Positions 34,351-43,482 of a stretch of 64,000 nucleotides of DNA are shown here, in pieces. The position numbers and the translations under genes were made by a program. Origin of the DNA: JANQPC01 sp039208375 (lineage in GTDB: Bacteria > Pseudomonadota > Alphaproteobacteria > Rhodobacterales > Rhodobacteraceae). The stretch covers positions 1-64,000 of the forward strand of contig JBCCRC010000008.1 in assembly GCA_039208375.1 (NCBI GenBank). The letters run 5' to 3'. The notes beneath the pieces were generated by a model that was not told the origin of the DNA, did no database searches, and worked only from the letters and a program-made list of their open reading frames with translations. Positions within the stretch are counted from its first letter, which is position 1. Each line of letters begins with the position of its first letter.

Positions 34351-37300
34351 ATGAACCCCATCCGCTTCGCCATCGAACGCCCGGTCGCCGTTATGGCAAT
34401 CGTTATTATGGCGGTTCTCTTCGGGCTGATTGCTGTAAGCCGTATCCCGATCCAGCTTGCACCGGATGTCCGCAAGCCCGTTATCGTGATCACTACGAAC
34501 TGGCCAGGCGCCGCCCCTGCCGAGATCGAACGCGAGATCGTAAATCCTCAGGAGGAAGCACTGCGCGGCCTCGACGGGCTGGACGTGATGACCTCGCGGT
34601 CTCAGTCAGGTGAGGCGGAGGTTACGCTTGAGTTCGCTGTGGGAACGGACATGGGCCAATCGTTGCTTCTTGTCTCGAACCGGCTTGATCGAGTGGGGAG
34701 CTATCCCGACGAAGCGGGGGAGCCATCGCTCAATACGTCAGGCGCAGACGATAGCCCGATCGCGTGGGTTTTGGTAACTGCGGCGGAGGGGAACACCCGC
34801 GCTATTCCCACGTATGGCGATTTCGTTGAGGACATCATCAAAGAGCGTATCGAACGGGTGGATGGCGTCTCAACCGTCAACGTATTCGGCGGGGTTACAC
34901 GCGAGTTGCAGATTGTGGTCGACCCCCTGCGCCTGTCGCAATATCGGCTGACCGTTCCCGAAATCGTTCAACGGCTGCGCACCGAGAATATCTCGCTGTC
35001 GGCGGGCGATGTAGAGGAGGGCAAGCGGCGCTACGTGGTGCGCGCGGAAGGCAACCTCAACACCGTCGAAGCGATCGAGAGCGTTGTCATACGTTCAGAT
35101 GCCAGTTCGGGGGCGGCCGGGCGGGTGCGCGTGGCGGATATCGCAGACGTTGCTTTCGCCTATCAGGATCCTGACGCCCGGTTGCGCTTTCGGGCAGTGC
35201 CAGGCCTTGCCTTCAACATCGTGCGCGAACCAGGTGCGAACGTGATCGCCACTATGGAAGAAGTTCGCGCCGTTCTCAGCGACCTCGCCCAAGGGCCGGT
35301 GGCCGAGCAGGGGTTGGAACTTGAACAGGTTTATGACGAGACGATTTACATCGAAGGCGCTATCGATCTGGTCACCACAAATATCTACATTGGGGGTGTA
35401 CTAGCCGCTATTGTGCTTCTTCTATTTCTCAGAAGCCCGCGCGCCACGCTAATCGTGTCCCTCGCCATTCCCGTATCGATTGTGGCGACCTTCGTTGCGA
35501 TGGCGGCGACAGGCCGCACGCTCAACGTGATTTCACTTGCGGGTATTGCCTTTGCGGTTGGGATGATCGTCGATGCCGCAATCGTTGTTCTCGAAAACAT
35601 CTACCGATTGCGTGAGCAAGGCCGTTCACGCCGCGAGGCGGCGTATGTCGGCGCACGGCAGGTGTGGGGGGCGATCCTCGTCTCCGCATTGACGACCGTT
35701 TTGGTTTTCGTCCCGATCCTGATCATGGAATTGGAGGCCGGCCAGCTATTCCGCGATATCGCGGTTGCGATTTCTGTCTCGGTGCTTTTGTCACTTGTCG
35801 TTGCCGTGACGGTGATCCCCGCCCTTGCGAACCGGCTTCTTTCGGAGAGCAGTGCATCACGGCTCCGCCTTTTCGGGATCGACCATATCGCGCGGGGCTT
35901 TCACCGCTCGGTCATGGCCTATGTTCGATTGACAGTTCGGGTGCGCACGGTGGGGATTTTGCTGGTTGCCGCGATCGGGGGCGGGGCGGCGGCAGCCGCT
36001 TTCGTCTTCCTGCCACGGCTTGAATACCTGCCTGAAGGCAACCGAAACCTTGTATTTGGGCTCATTATCCCACCGCCTGGCTACAACCTCGACACCACGG
36101 AAACGATCGCCCAGAGGATTGAAACCGTCGCGCAACCGCTGTGGGAAGCTGCACCCGAACTGGATGTGGATGGCGCGCCGGCCATTGACGGCTTCTTCTT
36201 CGTGGCCACCCCCGGCAACAGCTTTGTGGGCGCCTCTGCGGTTGACGGCACGCGGGCGGGCGAGTTGATTCCGGTCCTGTCACGCCCGATTTTCGCGGAG
36301 CCCGGCACGTTTGGCTTTATGACACAGCCTTCGCTTTTTGGGCGCGGCGTGGGCGGCGGACGCACGATCGAACTCAACATCTCTGGCCAGGATCTTAACG
36401 AGATCCTGTCGGTTGGCGGGCAAGCGGCGGGTATCATTGCAGGGCTCTTGCCGCGAAGTGAGGGCCATCAATTCCGCCCGATCCCCGGCCTGGAGTTGGG
36501 TGCACCCGAGGTGCGCCTGGTGCCGAACCGGCTGCGGCTGGCAGATGCGGGGCTCGATGCTTCGGCGCTGGCGGCCACCGTGGATGCGTTCAACGATGGC
36601 CTGCGGGTTGCCGAGATCACAGTGGGAGCCGAGCGGCTGAACTTGATGCTTAAGGGGGATCCGGAACTTAGGGGATCACAACTGACGCAAGACATCGGGC
36701 GTTATCCGGTGGTCACCCCATCGGGCGATATTCTTCCGGTCTCCGCCCTCGCCGATGTTGAGGTAACGGCGGGGCCAACGGAAATACGGCACCGCGACAG
36801 GTTGCGTACTGTCACGCTTGAGGTGCGACCGTCCGATGCGCTTGCCTTGGAAGCTGCGGTTGAGCTTTTGCAAACAGAGGTGATCGACGCGCTGGAGGAA
36901 CAGGGCCTGCCTTCGGGCGTCCGCCTTAGTGTTTCCGGAACAGCGGATCAGCTGAGCCAAACCTGGGACGCCATTCAGATCAATCTCGCAGTTGCGATGA
37001 TCATCGTATTTCTCGTAATGGCGATTCTCTTTGAAAGCTTCGTACTACCCCTTGTGATTATGATCTCAGTGCCTGTAGCAGCAGCGGGGGGAGTTGGTGG
37101 GCTCGCGCTGCTCAATACATACCAGGTGCAGCCGTTAGATATGCTGACACTTCTTGGCTTCATTATTCTCGTTGGGATAGTCGTCAACAATGCCATTTTG
37201 ATTGTGCATCAAAGCCTCTATCACCTGCGCGAAGAGGGGATGAGCCCAGTTGAGGCGATTGAAGAGGCGACGAGCAATCGCATCAGGCCGATCTTTATGT

Positions 37301-37509
37301 CGACCCTCACATCGATCATGGGAATGCTGCCGCTGGTTCTTGTTCCGGGGGAGGGATCAGAGCTTTATCGCGGCTTGGGCGCAGTGGTCGTGGGGGGCCT
37401 TTCGATGTCGGCCTTTCTCACGCTTCTCACAGTCCCGCCGCTCCTGCGGCTTGCGCTGAGCACCCCTGCCGAACATGCCGCCCGGCCGGCCGCTTCGCCC
37501 GCCGAATGA
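34351..37509 (+). CDS. RND efflux transporter, HAE1-like permease
   Basis: Proton-driven inner-membrane exporter of 1052 residues with the standard twelve-helix plan: one N-terminal helix (MAIVIMAVLFGLIAVSRIPI), a large periplasmic domain, helices 2-6 (about 340-495), a second periplasmic domain and helices 8-12 (about 870-1035). The helix 4 proton-relay aspartate region appears as AGIAFAVGMIVDAAIVVLEN. GFIILVGIVVNNAILIVHQ is the equivalent in the second half. The single helix-4 aspartate pattern fits hydrophobic-compound (HAE1) rather than heavy-metal pumps. It converges on the epimerase gene with four bases between stops. Confidence 0.92.
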   Translation: MNPIRFAIERPVAVMAIVIMAVLFGLIAVSRIPIQLAPDVRKPVIVITTNWPGAAPAEIEREIVNPQEEALRGLDGLDVMTSRSQSGEAEVTLEFAVGTDMGQSLLLVSNRLDRVGSYPDEAGEPSLNTSGADDSPIAWVLVTAAEGNTRAIPTYGDFVEDIIKERIERVDGVSTVNVFGGVTRELQIVVDPLRLSQYRLTVPEIVQRLRTENISLSAGDVEEGKRRYVVRAEGNLNTVEAIESVVIRSDASSGAAGRVRVADIADVAFAYQDPDARLRFRAVPGLAFNIVREPGANVIATMEEVRAVLSDLAQGPVAEQGLELEQVYDETIYIEGAIDLVTTNIYIGGVLAAIVLLLFLRSPRATLIVSLAIPVSIVATFVAMAATGRTLNVISLAGIAFAVGMIVDAAIVVLENIYRLREQGRSRREAAYVGARQVWGAILVSALTTVLVFVPILIMELEAGQLFRDIAVAISVSVLLSLVVAVTVIPALANRLLSESSASRLRLFGIDHIARGFHRSVMAYVRLTVRVRTVGILLVAAIGGGAAAAAFVFLPRLEYLPEGNRNLVFGLIIPPPGYNLDTTETIAQRIETVAQPLWEAAPELDVDGAPAIDGFFFVATPGNSFVGASAVDGTRAGELIPVLSRPIFAEPGTFGFMTQPSLFGRGVGGGRTIELNISGQDLNEILSVGGQAAGIIAGLLPRSEGHQFRPIPGLELGAPEVRLVPNRLRLADAGLDASALAATVDAFNDGLRVAEITVGAERLNLMLKGDPELRGSQLTQDIGRYPVVTPSGDILPVSALADVEVTAGPTEIRHRDRLRTVTLEVRPSDALALEAAVELLQTEVIDALEEQGLPSGVRLSVSGTADQLSQTWDAIQINLAVAMIIVFLVMAILFESFVLPLVIMISVPVAAAGGVGGLALLNTYQVQPLDMLTLLGFIILVGIVVNNAILIVHQSLYHLREEGMSPVEAIEEATSNRIRPIFMSTLTSIMGMLPLVLVPGEGSELYRGLGAVVVGGLSMSAFLTLLTVPPLLRLALSTPAEHAARPAASPAE

Positions 37510-37513
37510 TGCC

Positions 37514-38533
37514 CTAGACACCGTGGTATTCGCGGTACCAGGAGACGAAACGCGCCACACCTTCGCTGACCGGCGTATGGGGCAGTTTGCCGATCAAAGC
37601 CTCGGCAAGCCGAGTGTCGGCCCATGTGGCCGGCACATCGCCGGGCTGGATTGGCATCATGTTCTTTTCAATCTCCCGTCCCAGGGCGGCTTCAATGGCG
37701 GCGATGAACTCCATCAGGCCTACTGGCTCGGAGTTTCCAATATTCACAATACGGAAGGGCGCAACGGGTGACAGGCTGTCAAACGTACCAACGGACGTTC
37801 CAGTTTCCGGAGCCATTGCGCAAAGCCTCACAATTCCCGTCACGAGATCATCGATATACGTGAAATCCCGCTTCATCTTGCCTTGATTGTAGACATCGAT
37901 GGCCTCACCCGCGAGAGCCGCGCGCGTGAACTTGAACAATGCCATATCCGGGCGGCCGAGGGGGCCGTAGACAGTAAAGAAGCGAAACATCGTTACCGGC
38001 AGCCCGTAAAGGTGGGCGTACGAATGCGCCATTGCCTCGTTCGCCTTTTTCGTTGCGGCATAGAATGACATCTGGTGGTCGGCCTTCTGGGCCTCGCCAT
38101 AGGGCATGTCGGTATTGGCCCCAAAAACAGAGGATGTAGACGCCATCATCGTGTGCCGCGGCGGATGGGCGCGTGCCGCTTCCAGCACACGGAACGTGCC
38201 GATCAGATTAGCCTCCACATAGCTTTCGGGCGCTTCGATCGAATAGCGAACGCCCGCTTGCGCCGCGAGGTGCACAACCAGATCAGGCTTCGCATCGGAA
38301 AAGATCGTATTGAGGCGACCCGGCTCTTCGATCCGGTCCCGGTGGAAGGCGAAACCATCCCGCGCCGATAGCATGGCAAGGCGCGTTTCTTTTAGGGCGG
38401 GGTCATAATAGTCGGTCATTGCATCGACGCCGATCACTCTGTGACCGTCTGCGAGGAGCCGTTGAGACAGCGCGTGCCCCACGAAACCGGCAGCGCCAGT
38501 CACCAGAATGCGTGATGCGGGGAGGTCAGCCAT
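37514..38533 (-). CDS. NAD-dependent sugar epimerase, probable UDP-glucuronate 4-epimerase
   Basis: A 339-residue extended short-chain dehydrogenase that probably interconverts UDP-glucuronate and UDP-galacturonate. Visible motifs: GAAGFVGHALSQRLLADGH for NAD, ASTSSVFGANTDMPYGE, Y-x3-K as FYAATKKANEAMAHSY, then FRFFTVYGPLGRPDMALFKF, which is typical of the LpsL/CapI group. The substrate Ugd product would come from the gene at 60450-61754. It is read leftwards after the large beta-helix gene, beyond a terminator, so it likely has its own promoter. Confidence 0.88.
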   Translation of the reverse strand: MADLPASRILVTGAAGFVGHALSQRLLADGHRVIGVDAMTDYYDPALKETRLAMLSARDGFAFHRDRIEEPGRLNTIFSDAKPDLVVHLAAQAGVRYSIEAPESYVEANLIGTFRVLEAARAHPPRHTMMASTSSVFGANTDMPYGEAQKADHQMSFYAATKKANEAMAHSYAHLYGLPVTMFRFFTVYGPLGRPDMALFKFTRAALAGEAIDVYNQGKMKRDFTYIDDLVTGIVRLCAMAPETGTSVGTFDSLSPVAPFRIVNIGNSEPVGLMEFIAAIEAALGREIEKNMMPIQPGDVPATWADTRLAEALIGKLPHTPVSEGVARFVSWYREYHGV

Positions 38534-38586
38534 GGATTGATGCCTTCAGACCGGAAAGAAGAGAGCCCATTTCGGCGCAAAAGAAT

Positions 38587-38637
38587 GGCAAAAGGGACCG
38601 GTGCGCAACGGCTAACGCGCGCCCCGGTCCCTTTGCC
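38587..38637 (-). terminator. Long-stem intrinsic terminator of the beta-helix gene
   Basis: Arms GGCAAAAGGGACCGG (38587-38601) and CCGGTCCCTTTGCC (38624-38637) pair over about 14 bp with one bulge, with inner GCGC pairing. It begins nine bases after the beta-helix gene stop, and on the minus strand is followed by a T-rich CATTCTTTT. It separates the 1197-residue protein gene from the epimerase. Confidence 0.82.
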
Positions 38638-38645
38638 GCTTGTTT

Positions 38646-41600
38646 TTAGGCCGCGGTTAGCAAGGGATCATCATCATCCGATGCAACCTGGTCGGCATAG
38701 GTGCCCTGGCCATCGGTGAGGGCCTGCCACATCTCTTCCGCCTGCGCGGTGCCAAGGGATGTATCAGATGCCTCACCAACTGTTTCGATCGACGTTTGCC
38801 CGTTGCCGGAAGTCAGCGCGAGCGATACTGTATCCGCTTGATAGTCAACCGTGACGGTGGCGTTGCGATTTCCAAGTCCCGCGATATCAACAGCTCCGAA
38901 CGTGCCGATAAGCTCGTCGACATCAATGAGCATTGCGGTGGCCGTCCCGCTCATCCCATTGAGGTCAAGCTCCAGCGTACCTCCACCTAGATTAGCACCG
39001 GACATAACATCGGGATCGTCGCCAAAGGCCCCGCTCTCAAACTCTTCGATTGTCTCAAGCCGGCCCCGCTCGGCGGAGAATGAGACGGTGCCTTCCTCGT
39101 CAAGGCGCAGCACGGCGGTCCCGCCGTCGTCGCCATCGAAGCCCACCTGTGCATCCGTGCCGACGATCTCAAGCGTGTTGCCTGCACCCACTTCGAAAGC
39201 GGCACCGCCGGTGGCAAGAATTGCTTCGCCGTCAGAGACCGTGAGGTCGGCGTTTCCGTCCATCGCCCCCGTATTGGCGAAACGGCCGCCAGTGACATCG
39301 ATATCGAGCAGGTCTTCGTCAACATAACCTGCCGACCAGACCTGGCCGGCAGCGGAGATGTTAAGATCGCCGTTGCGTTCGCCCGCCTCCATGCCACCCG
39401 TCACAGTTAGCTTGCCTTGGGAGACATTGAGACGTCCGCCGTCACCGAAATCGAGGTACGAGATCTCGGTGGTTCCGCCGTAGTTCACCCAGTTTCCGGC
39501 AAGATCCACCGCATCACCCGCGATGGTGCCGGGAAGATCGTCGGTATCCCAATTCATCCGGTTGTCCCAACGGATGCCATCGCCCAATTCATCGGGGACG
39601 AAGCGCAGAGTGGCTGCTTCAAGACGTATCTCGCCTGCATCGATGCCAAAGGCCGTTTGGAAGTAATCAACGATTACGTCGGCATCGGTTTTATCGTTGT
39701 ACTCGCCTTGAGCTTCGGCACGCAAATGTGCCGCCAGATCTTCAATGGTCGCGTCAGGTTTGCCCAGGAACTCAGCCGCAAAGTTCTGGATCGTCGCCTG
39801 ATCAAGCGTGTTAGTATTCAAGCCCTCAACGTTCTGATCGTTGCGGCTGGCGTTGTTGGCATCCCGGCCGCCAACCCAGTTATAGACCATTGTGTCGTCG
39901 TAAATCGGCGTCTCGCCTTCCAGCACAGCTCGGCCTGAGAAGAACTTTTCATTGAGCTCAGCGCGGTTGTTTGGATCCGCCTGGTGGGCCACGATGTTAT
40001 CGGTCAGCGTGCTGTCTTTGCCACTGTTTTCAAAGCCCCAATTGACCGCGCCATTGGCTTCTTCCACGGTGAGATAGCCCGCAGATGTCACCACATTGTC
40101 TGAGATCAGCGAGTAGTTCCCCACATGGTCGCGGCCTTTGTAATCACCACCGAGCGTATTGAAGCCGATGTTATTGTCGATAAATGCATTGTCTTCGATG
40201 AAGCCGCCGCCACGGAGCTGAGCGCCGATGGAGGCCGAGCGCATGATTACCGAATCCCGCAGTGTCACATCCGTTGTATCCCATTGGATGTAGATGTTGT
40301 GGCTGAACATCGACGGAGCCTGGCCGCCCTGGGCCGACATGTCGAAGCGGTAGTCATCTTCCCAGCCGGCCTGGTCGACGAAGAGGCTGTCCATGAGCAA
40401 GCCATCGACATCGCGCACAAAGAGGCCGGATATCCGGTCGGAGGAGGGATCCCACTCGCGGCCGCCGTTTGTGGGGCTGTCCTTATGGATGCCGTAGATT
40501 GCAACGTCATGGAGCGTGATGTTTTCACCGCCCTGTACGACAAGCTCGCCATCAGTGACCGTCATGTCATGCAGGATGACGTTTTCACTATTGTTGATGA
40601 GAGCCCCGCCCGTGAGGTGAATGTTACTGATCACTACATTTTCGTGCGGATCATGGAACATCTTCACTTCATCGGGGATGATCGGGTCAGCCCCTTCGCC
40701 ATAGGCGCCGATATAGAGAGGGTTCATCTCTGATTCCCCATCGGCGCCACGCGGCACGACGGAGCCGAAGCCTTCGTAAGTGTAGCCACGCTCGAAAAGT
40801 AACCAGTTTGAAGTCGCCTCGCCGGTGCGCTGCGACGCGCTGATTTCGTTCCAAAGCAGCGAGCCTGCTTCGGTATCGAGCGCCATTGAGGGATCAGAGC
40901 CGTATTCGGGGTTTGCCTCAAGCCAGTTGGCATCGATGTCCCGCGCCCGAAGACCTTCAAGCGCTGCGATATCACTGATCGACAGCGCATCATCGCTTTC
41001 AGAGACGTAAACCTTGCGGTGATTTTCGCCGTGCTCAACGACGAGGTCTTCGTCTTCATCGAGCTCTAGCATGTAGAATTCGCCCTGGCCCCAGCCTTGA
41101 TCCTGGGATCCGGGCACGACGCGTAGAGAGGAAGTAGCAGTTTCGACGCTGCCATCCTCGTAGGTGACTTCGTAACGGACGTCCGTTCGGCCCGTTTGGC
41201 CAGGATCGGGCATCACAACCGCAAGGCTCATATCCGGATTAACCGTGACATTGCCGAAGTCGGGCCCATCAAGGATTTTCACGTTCGCGATGCTGTCACT
41301 TTCGGGGAGTTCAAGCTTCGTAGTGCGGCCAGCGGAAACCGTTGCACCACTGCCGAGCGCGCCGAGGTTCGTGGACGTATCTGTGCCCTCGTCCACGCCA
41401 TCGAGCGGATTTTTGTTCAGGTCCACCGGCCCTGGCTTTTGTGGTGCGGGCTGTGCCGGAGCTGGATCTGCCATGACAGGTTCTTCCGGCTCGGGTTCAC
41501 TGGGCTCAGGTTCCGCGGGATCAGGCTCTGCCGGCTCAGGCTCTGCGGGGTCCGGCTCGGTCGGCTCAGGCTCCTCGGGCGCAGGCTCTGAGTCTACGGG

Positions 41601-42239
41601 CGTGGGTTCTTCCAGAACGGGCTCCACGGGCTCGGGATCGTTTGGAGCAGGATCGATGGGGGCCGGTTCCTCGGGTGCAGGTTCCTGAGGTGCGGGCTCC
41701 TCGGGCGCGGGCTCGTCTTCCACAGGGGCTGGTTCGTCCAGTACCGGCTCAACCGGCCCTGGATCGGCAGGCGCTGACTCAGCAGGGAAAGATTCGTCCA
41801 TTGCGGGGTCGGCAGGGGCGGGAGCTTCGGAAACCGGCGCTGGCGGCACCGGGGCAGGCCTTTCTTCCACCACCGGCTCCGGATCCGCAGGAATGGGCGC
41901 CGGTTCGACAAGCTCTTCGGCGATAGGCTCATCTTGTTCGGGCTCACTTGCCGCAGGCTGTGGTTCCGAAGATTTCGGGGGTTGCGGCGCGCGTGCCTCG
42001 CCATCCGCCTCACGCGCAGGCTCTTCTTTGCTTGGGGCTTTGCGCGCCGCAGGCTCCGGTGTTTCCGCTTTCGGCGGGGGTGGCGCTGCCGGCGCGTCCG
42101 ATGCCGCGACAGGCGCCGCAGGAGCTGGCGGTGGCGCAGAAGCCGCAGCGACAGTTTCGTTGGTTACCTGTTCTTCATCCTCGACTTCCCGACCGACCAT
42201 GGCAAAGAGAAGCTTCCGAAGCATTTCGAAAAAATTCAT
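38646..42239 (-). CDS. 1197-residue Pro/Glu-rich right-handed beta-helix protein
   Basis: A giant acidic surface or secreted protein. Residues 1-20 (MNFFEMLRKLLFAMVG) form an amphipathic segment rather than a normal signal peptide. About 40-290 is a low-complexity Pro/Glu/Ala region of PAEPEP/PEEPAP units. About 300-400 has two small beta domains (e.g. VRYEVTYEDGSVETATSSLR), and about 500-800 parallel beta-helix repeats such as NSENVILHDMTVTDGELVV and GGENITLHDVAIYGI. The C-terminus is beta-rich and acidic (VTVDYQADTVSLAL) and ends DDDDPLLTAA. This suggests non-Sec (type I-like) export and polysaccharide lyase, epimerase or adhesin activity (inference). The start at 42239 is preferred over 42314. 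Confidence 0.8.
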   Translation of the reverse strand: MNFFEMLRKLLFAMVGREVEDEEQVTNETVAAASAPPPAPAAPVAASDAPAAPPPPKAETPEPAARKAPSKEEPAREADGEARAPQPPKSSEPQPAASEPEQDEPIAEELVEPAPIPADPEPVVEERPAPVPPAPVSEAPAPADPAMDESFPAESAPADPGPVEPVLDEPAPVEDEPAPEEPAPQEPAPEEPAPIDPAPNDPEPVEPVLEEPTPVDSEPAPEEPEPTEPDPAEPEPAEPDPAEPEPSEPEPEEPVMADPAPAQPAPQKPGPVDLNKNPLDGVDEGTDTSTNLGALGSGATVSAGRTTKLELPESDSIANVKILDGPDFGNVTVNPDMSLAVVMPDPGQTGRTDVRYEVTYEDGSVETATSSLRVVPGSQDQGWGQGEFYMLELDEDEDLVVEHGENHRKVYVSESDDALSISDIAALEGLRARDIDANWLEANPEYGSDPSMALDTEAGSLLWNEISASQRTGEATSNWLLFERGYTYEGFGSVVPRGADGESEMNPLYIGAYGEGADPIIPDEVKMFHDPHENVVISNIHLTGGALINNSENVILHDMTVTDGELVVQGGENITLHDVAIYGIHKDSPTNGGREWDPSSDRISGLFVRDVDGLLMDSLFVDQAGWEDDYRFDMSAQGGQAPSMFSHNIYIQWDTTDVTLRDSVIMRSASIGAQLRGGGFIEDNAFIDNNIGFNTLGGDYKGRDHVGNYSLISDNVVTSAGYLTVEEANGAVNWGFENSGKDSTLTDNIVAHQADPNNRAELNEKFFSGRAVLEGETPIYDDTMVYNWVGGRDANNASRNDQNVEGLNTNTLDQATIQNFAAEFLGKPDATIEDLAAHLRAEAQGEYNDKTDADVIVDYFQTAFGIDAGEIRLEAATLRFVPDELGDGIRWDNRMNWDTDDLPGTIAGDAVDLAGNWVNYGGTTEISYLDFGDGGRLNVSQGKLTVTGGMEAGERNGDLNISAAGQVWSAGYVDEDLLDIDVTGGRFANTGAMDGNADLTVSDGEAILATGGAAFEVGAGNTLEIVGTDAQVGFDGDDGGTAVLRLDEEGTVSFSAERGRLETIEEFESGAFGDDPDVMSGANLGGGTLELDLNGMSGTATAMLIDVDELIGTFGAVDIAGLGNRNATVTVDYQADTVSLALTSGNGQTSIETVGEASDTSLGTAQAEEMWQALTDGQGTYADQVASDDDDPLLTAA
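41445..41910 (-). repeat. Degenerate short repeats encoding Pro-Glu-Pro tract
   Basis: Within the beta-helix gene, about 155 codons encode imperfect 4-6 residue units of the PAPEEP, PAEPEP and EPVLEEP kind. The DNA shows matching short imperfect repeats (GGCTCAGGCTCTGC-like on the plus strand). The length is probably variable between strains; boundaries are approximate. Confidence 0.7.
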
Positions 42240-42609
42240 GTCACGCTCACTGATGTGGGGTGGGGCTGCTTCGCGAGATCCGATGGGGGAACGGACTGTC
42301 GCATTGGCTTGCAAACGCTGTCACGCAACAAGCGCGCGTTTGACTAAGGCACCCATTGAAGGTGTCTGCACTTGCCTCTGCGGCGGTAAACATTGAGTGG
42401 ATTGCTTCCCAAAGGTTTCGCTTTCAGAAACAATTCTTTGGAAATTATTGGCGAAATTGGGATTGGAACGCGGCGGGTTTCGGATTTCATTATGGCCGAA
42501 ACAAGGCCAGCTGCCGAATTGGCGGAAATGCGTTTATTGTTGACGGTTCATCGGCAGCCTCTTGCCTAGGCCGCGTTCTGTTTCGACGGTGGAAATAGCC
42601 AGAACGGCC
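42240..42609. other. Intergenic region upstream of the beta-helix gene
   Basis: 370 bases between the rfbA stop and the beta-helix gene start. The right two thirds is more AT-rich than its surroundings (e.g. CAATTCTTTGGAAATTATTG), a likely promoter zone for the leftward gene. An inverted repeat (AGGCCG-TTCTG against CAGAACGGCCT, 42576-42611) follows the rfbA stop but has no T-tract. No gene is supported here. Confidence 0.45.
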
Positions 42610-43482
42610 TTAGGTTTCGCCGAGAATCCGCGCCAAATGGGCACCGTAGGCGTTCTTTCCGAACTTCCTCGCCGTTGCCGCAAGTCGATCGTTTCCGATC
42701 CAGCCAAGGCCATGGGCAATTTCATCGGGGCTTCCAATCTGAAGCCCCTGACGTTCTTCAAGCGTACGCACAAAATTTCCGGCGTCTAGCAACGAGCTGT
42801 GCGTGCCGGTATCCAGCCATGCATAGCCACGACCCATGGTTTCAACCGTCAGCTGATCTTCGTGAAGGTACATTTCCAGAAGCGACGTAATCTCAAGCTC
42901 ACCACGCGCGGAGGGCTTTACGCGCGCTGCGCGATCAGGGGCAGTTCCGTCAAGGAAGTACAGGCCTGTTACTGCGTAGTTTGACGGTGGCATTTCCGGC
43001 TTTTCAACGATTGCTTGCACCCGGTCACCCTCGAAGGCCACGACGCCGTAGCGTTCCGGATCGGCCACGCGGTAGCCAAAGACCGTGCCGCCCTCACCGC
43101 GGGCATCCGCGCGCTTCATCATCTCGGGAAGCGCGTTGCCAAAGAAGATGTTATCGCCCAGCACCATGGCCGACGGCGCCCCATCCAGAAAGTCGCGCGC
43201 CAAGGTGTAGGCTTGCGCGAGGCCATCGGGCGAAGGCTGCTCAATCCACGTAAACTCCACGCCCCATTGACTGCCATCCCGCATCAGCCGGCGAAACTGC
43301 TCTTGATCATGAGGCAACGTGATCACGGCAATCTCACGGATACCAGCCAGCATAAGTGCGCTTAGCGGGTAGTAGATCATCGGCTTATTATAGACGGGTA
43401 GAAGCTGCTTCGAGACGCCCAAGGTGATCGGATAGAGCCGGGTACCAGACCCGCCTGCCAGAATAATGCCCTTGCGTTTCAT
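42610..43482 (-). CDS. rfbA: Glucose-1-phosphate thymidylyltransferase
   Basis: Makes dTDP-glucose, the first step to dTDP-L-rhamnose; 290 residues. It opens KGIILAGGSGTRLYPITLGV and has KQLLPVYNKPMIYYPLS, QPSPDGLAQAYTLARDF, VLGDNIFFG and EKPEMPPSNYAVTGLYF, all family hallmarks. The ATG at 43482 overlaps the rfbD stop (ATGA), so the longer upstream frame is rejected. It is the last gene of the galE-rfbC-rfbB-rfbD-rfbA operon. Confidence 0.97.
   Translation of the reverse strand: MKRKGIILAGGSGTRLYPITLGVSKQLLPVYNKPMIYYPLSALMLAGIREIAVITLPHDQEQFRRLMRDGSQWGVEFTWIEQPSPDGLAQAYTLARDFLDGAPSAMVLGDNIFFGNALPEMMKRADARGEGGTVFGYRVADPERYGVVAFEGDRVQAIVEKPEMPPSNYAVTGLYFLDGTAPDRAARVKPSARGELEITSLLEMYLHEDQLTVETMGRGYAWLDTGTHSSLLDAGNFVRTLEERQGLQIGSPDEIAHGLGWIGNDRLAATARKFGKNAYGAHLARILGET

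Noticed and set aside
41196..42396. Gly/Ser and Arg-rich plus-strand frames opposite the Pro/Glu tract
   Set aside because: Low-complexity reverse reading of the PEP repeats, with no independent support.
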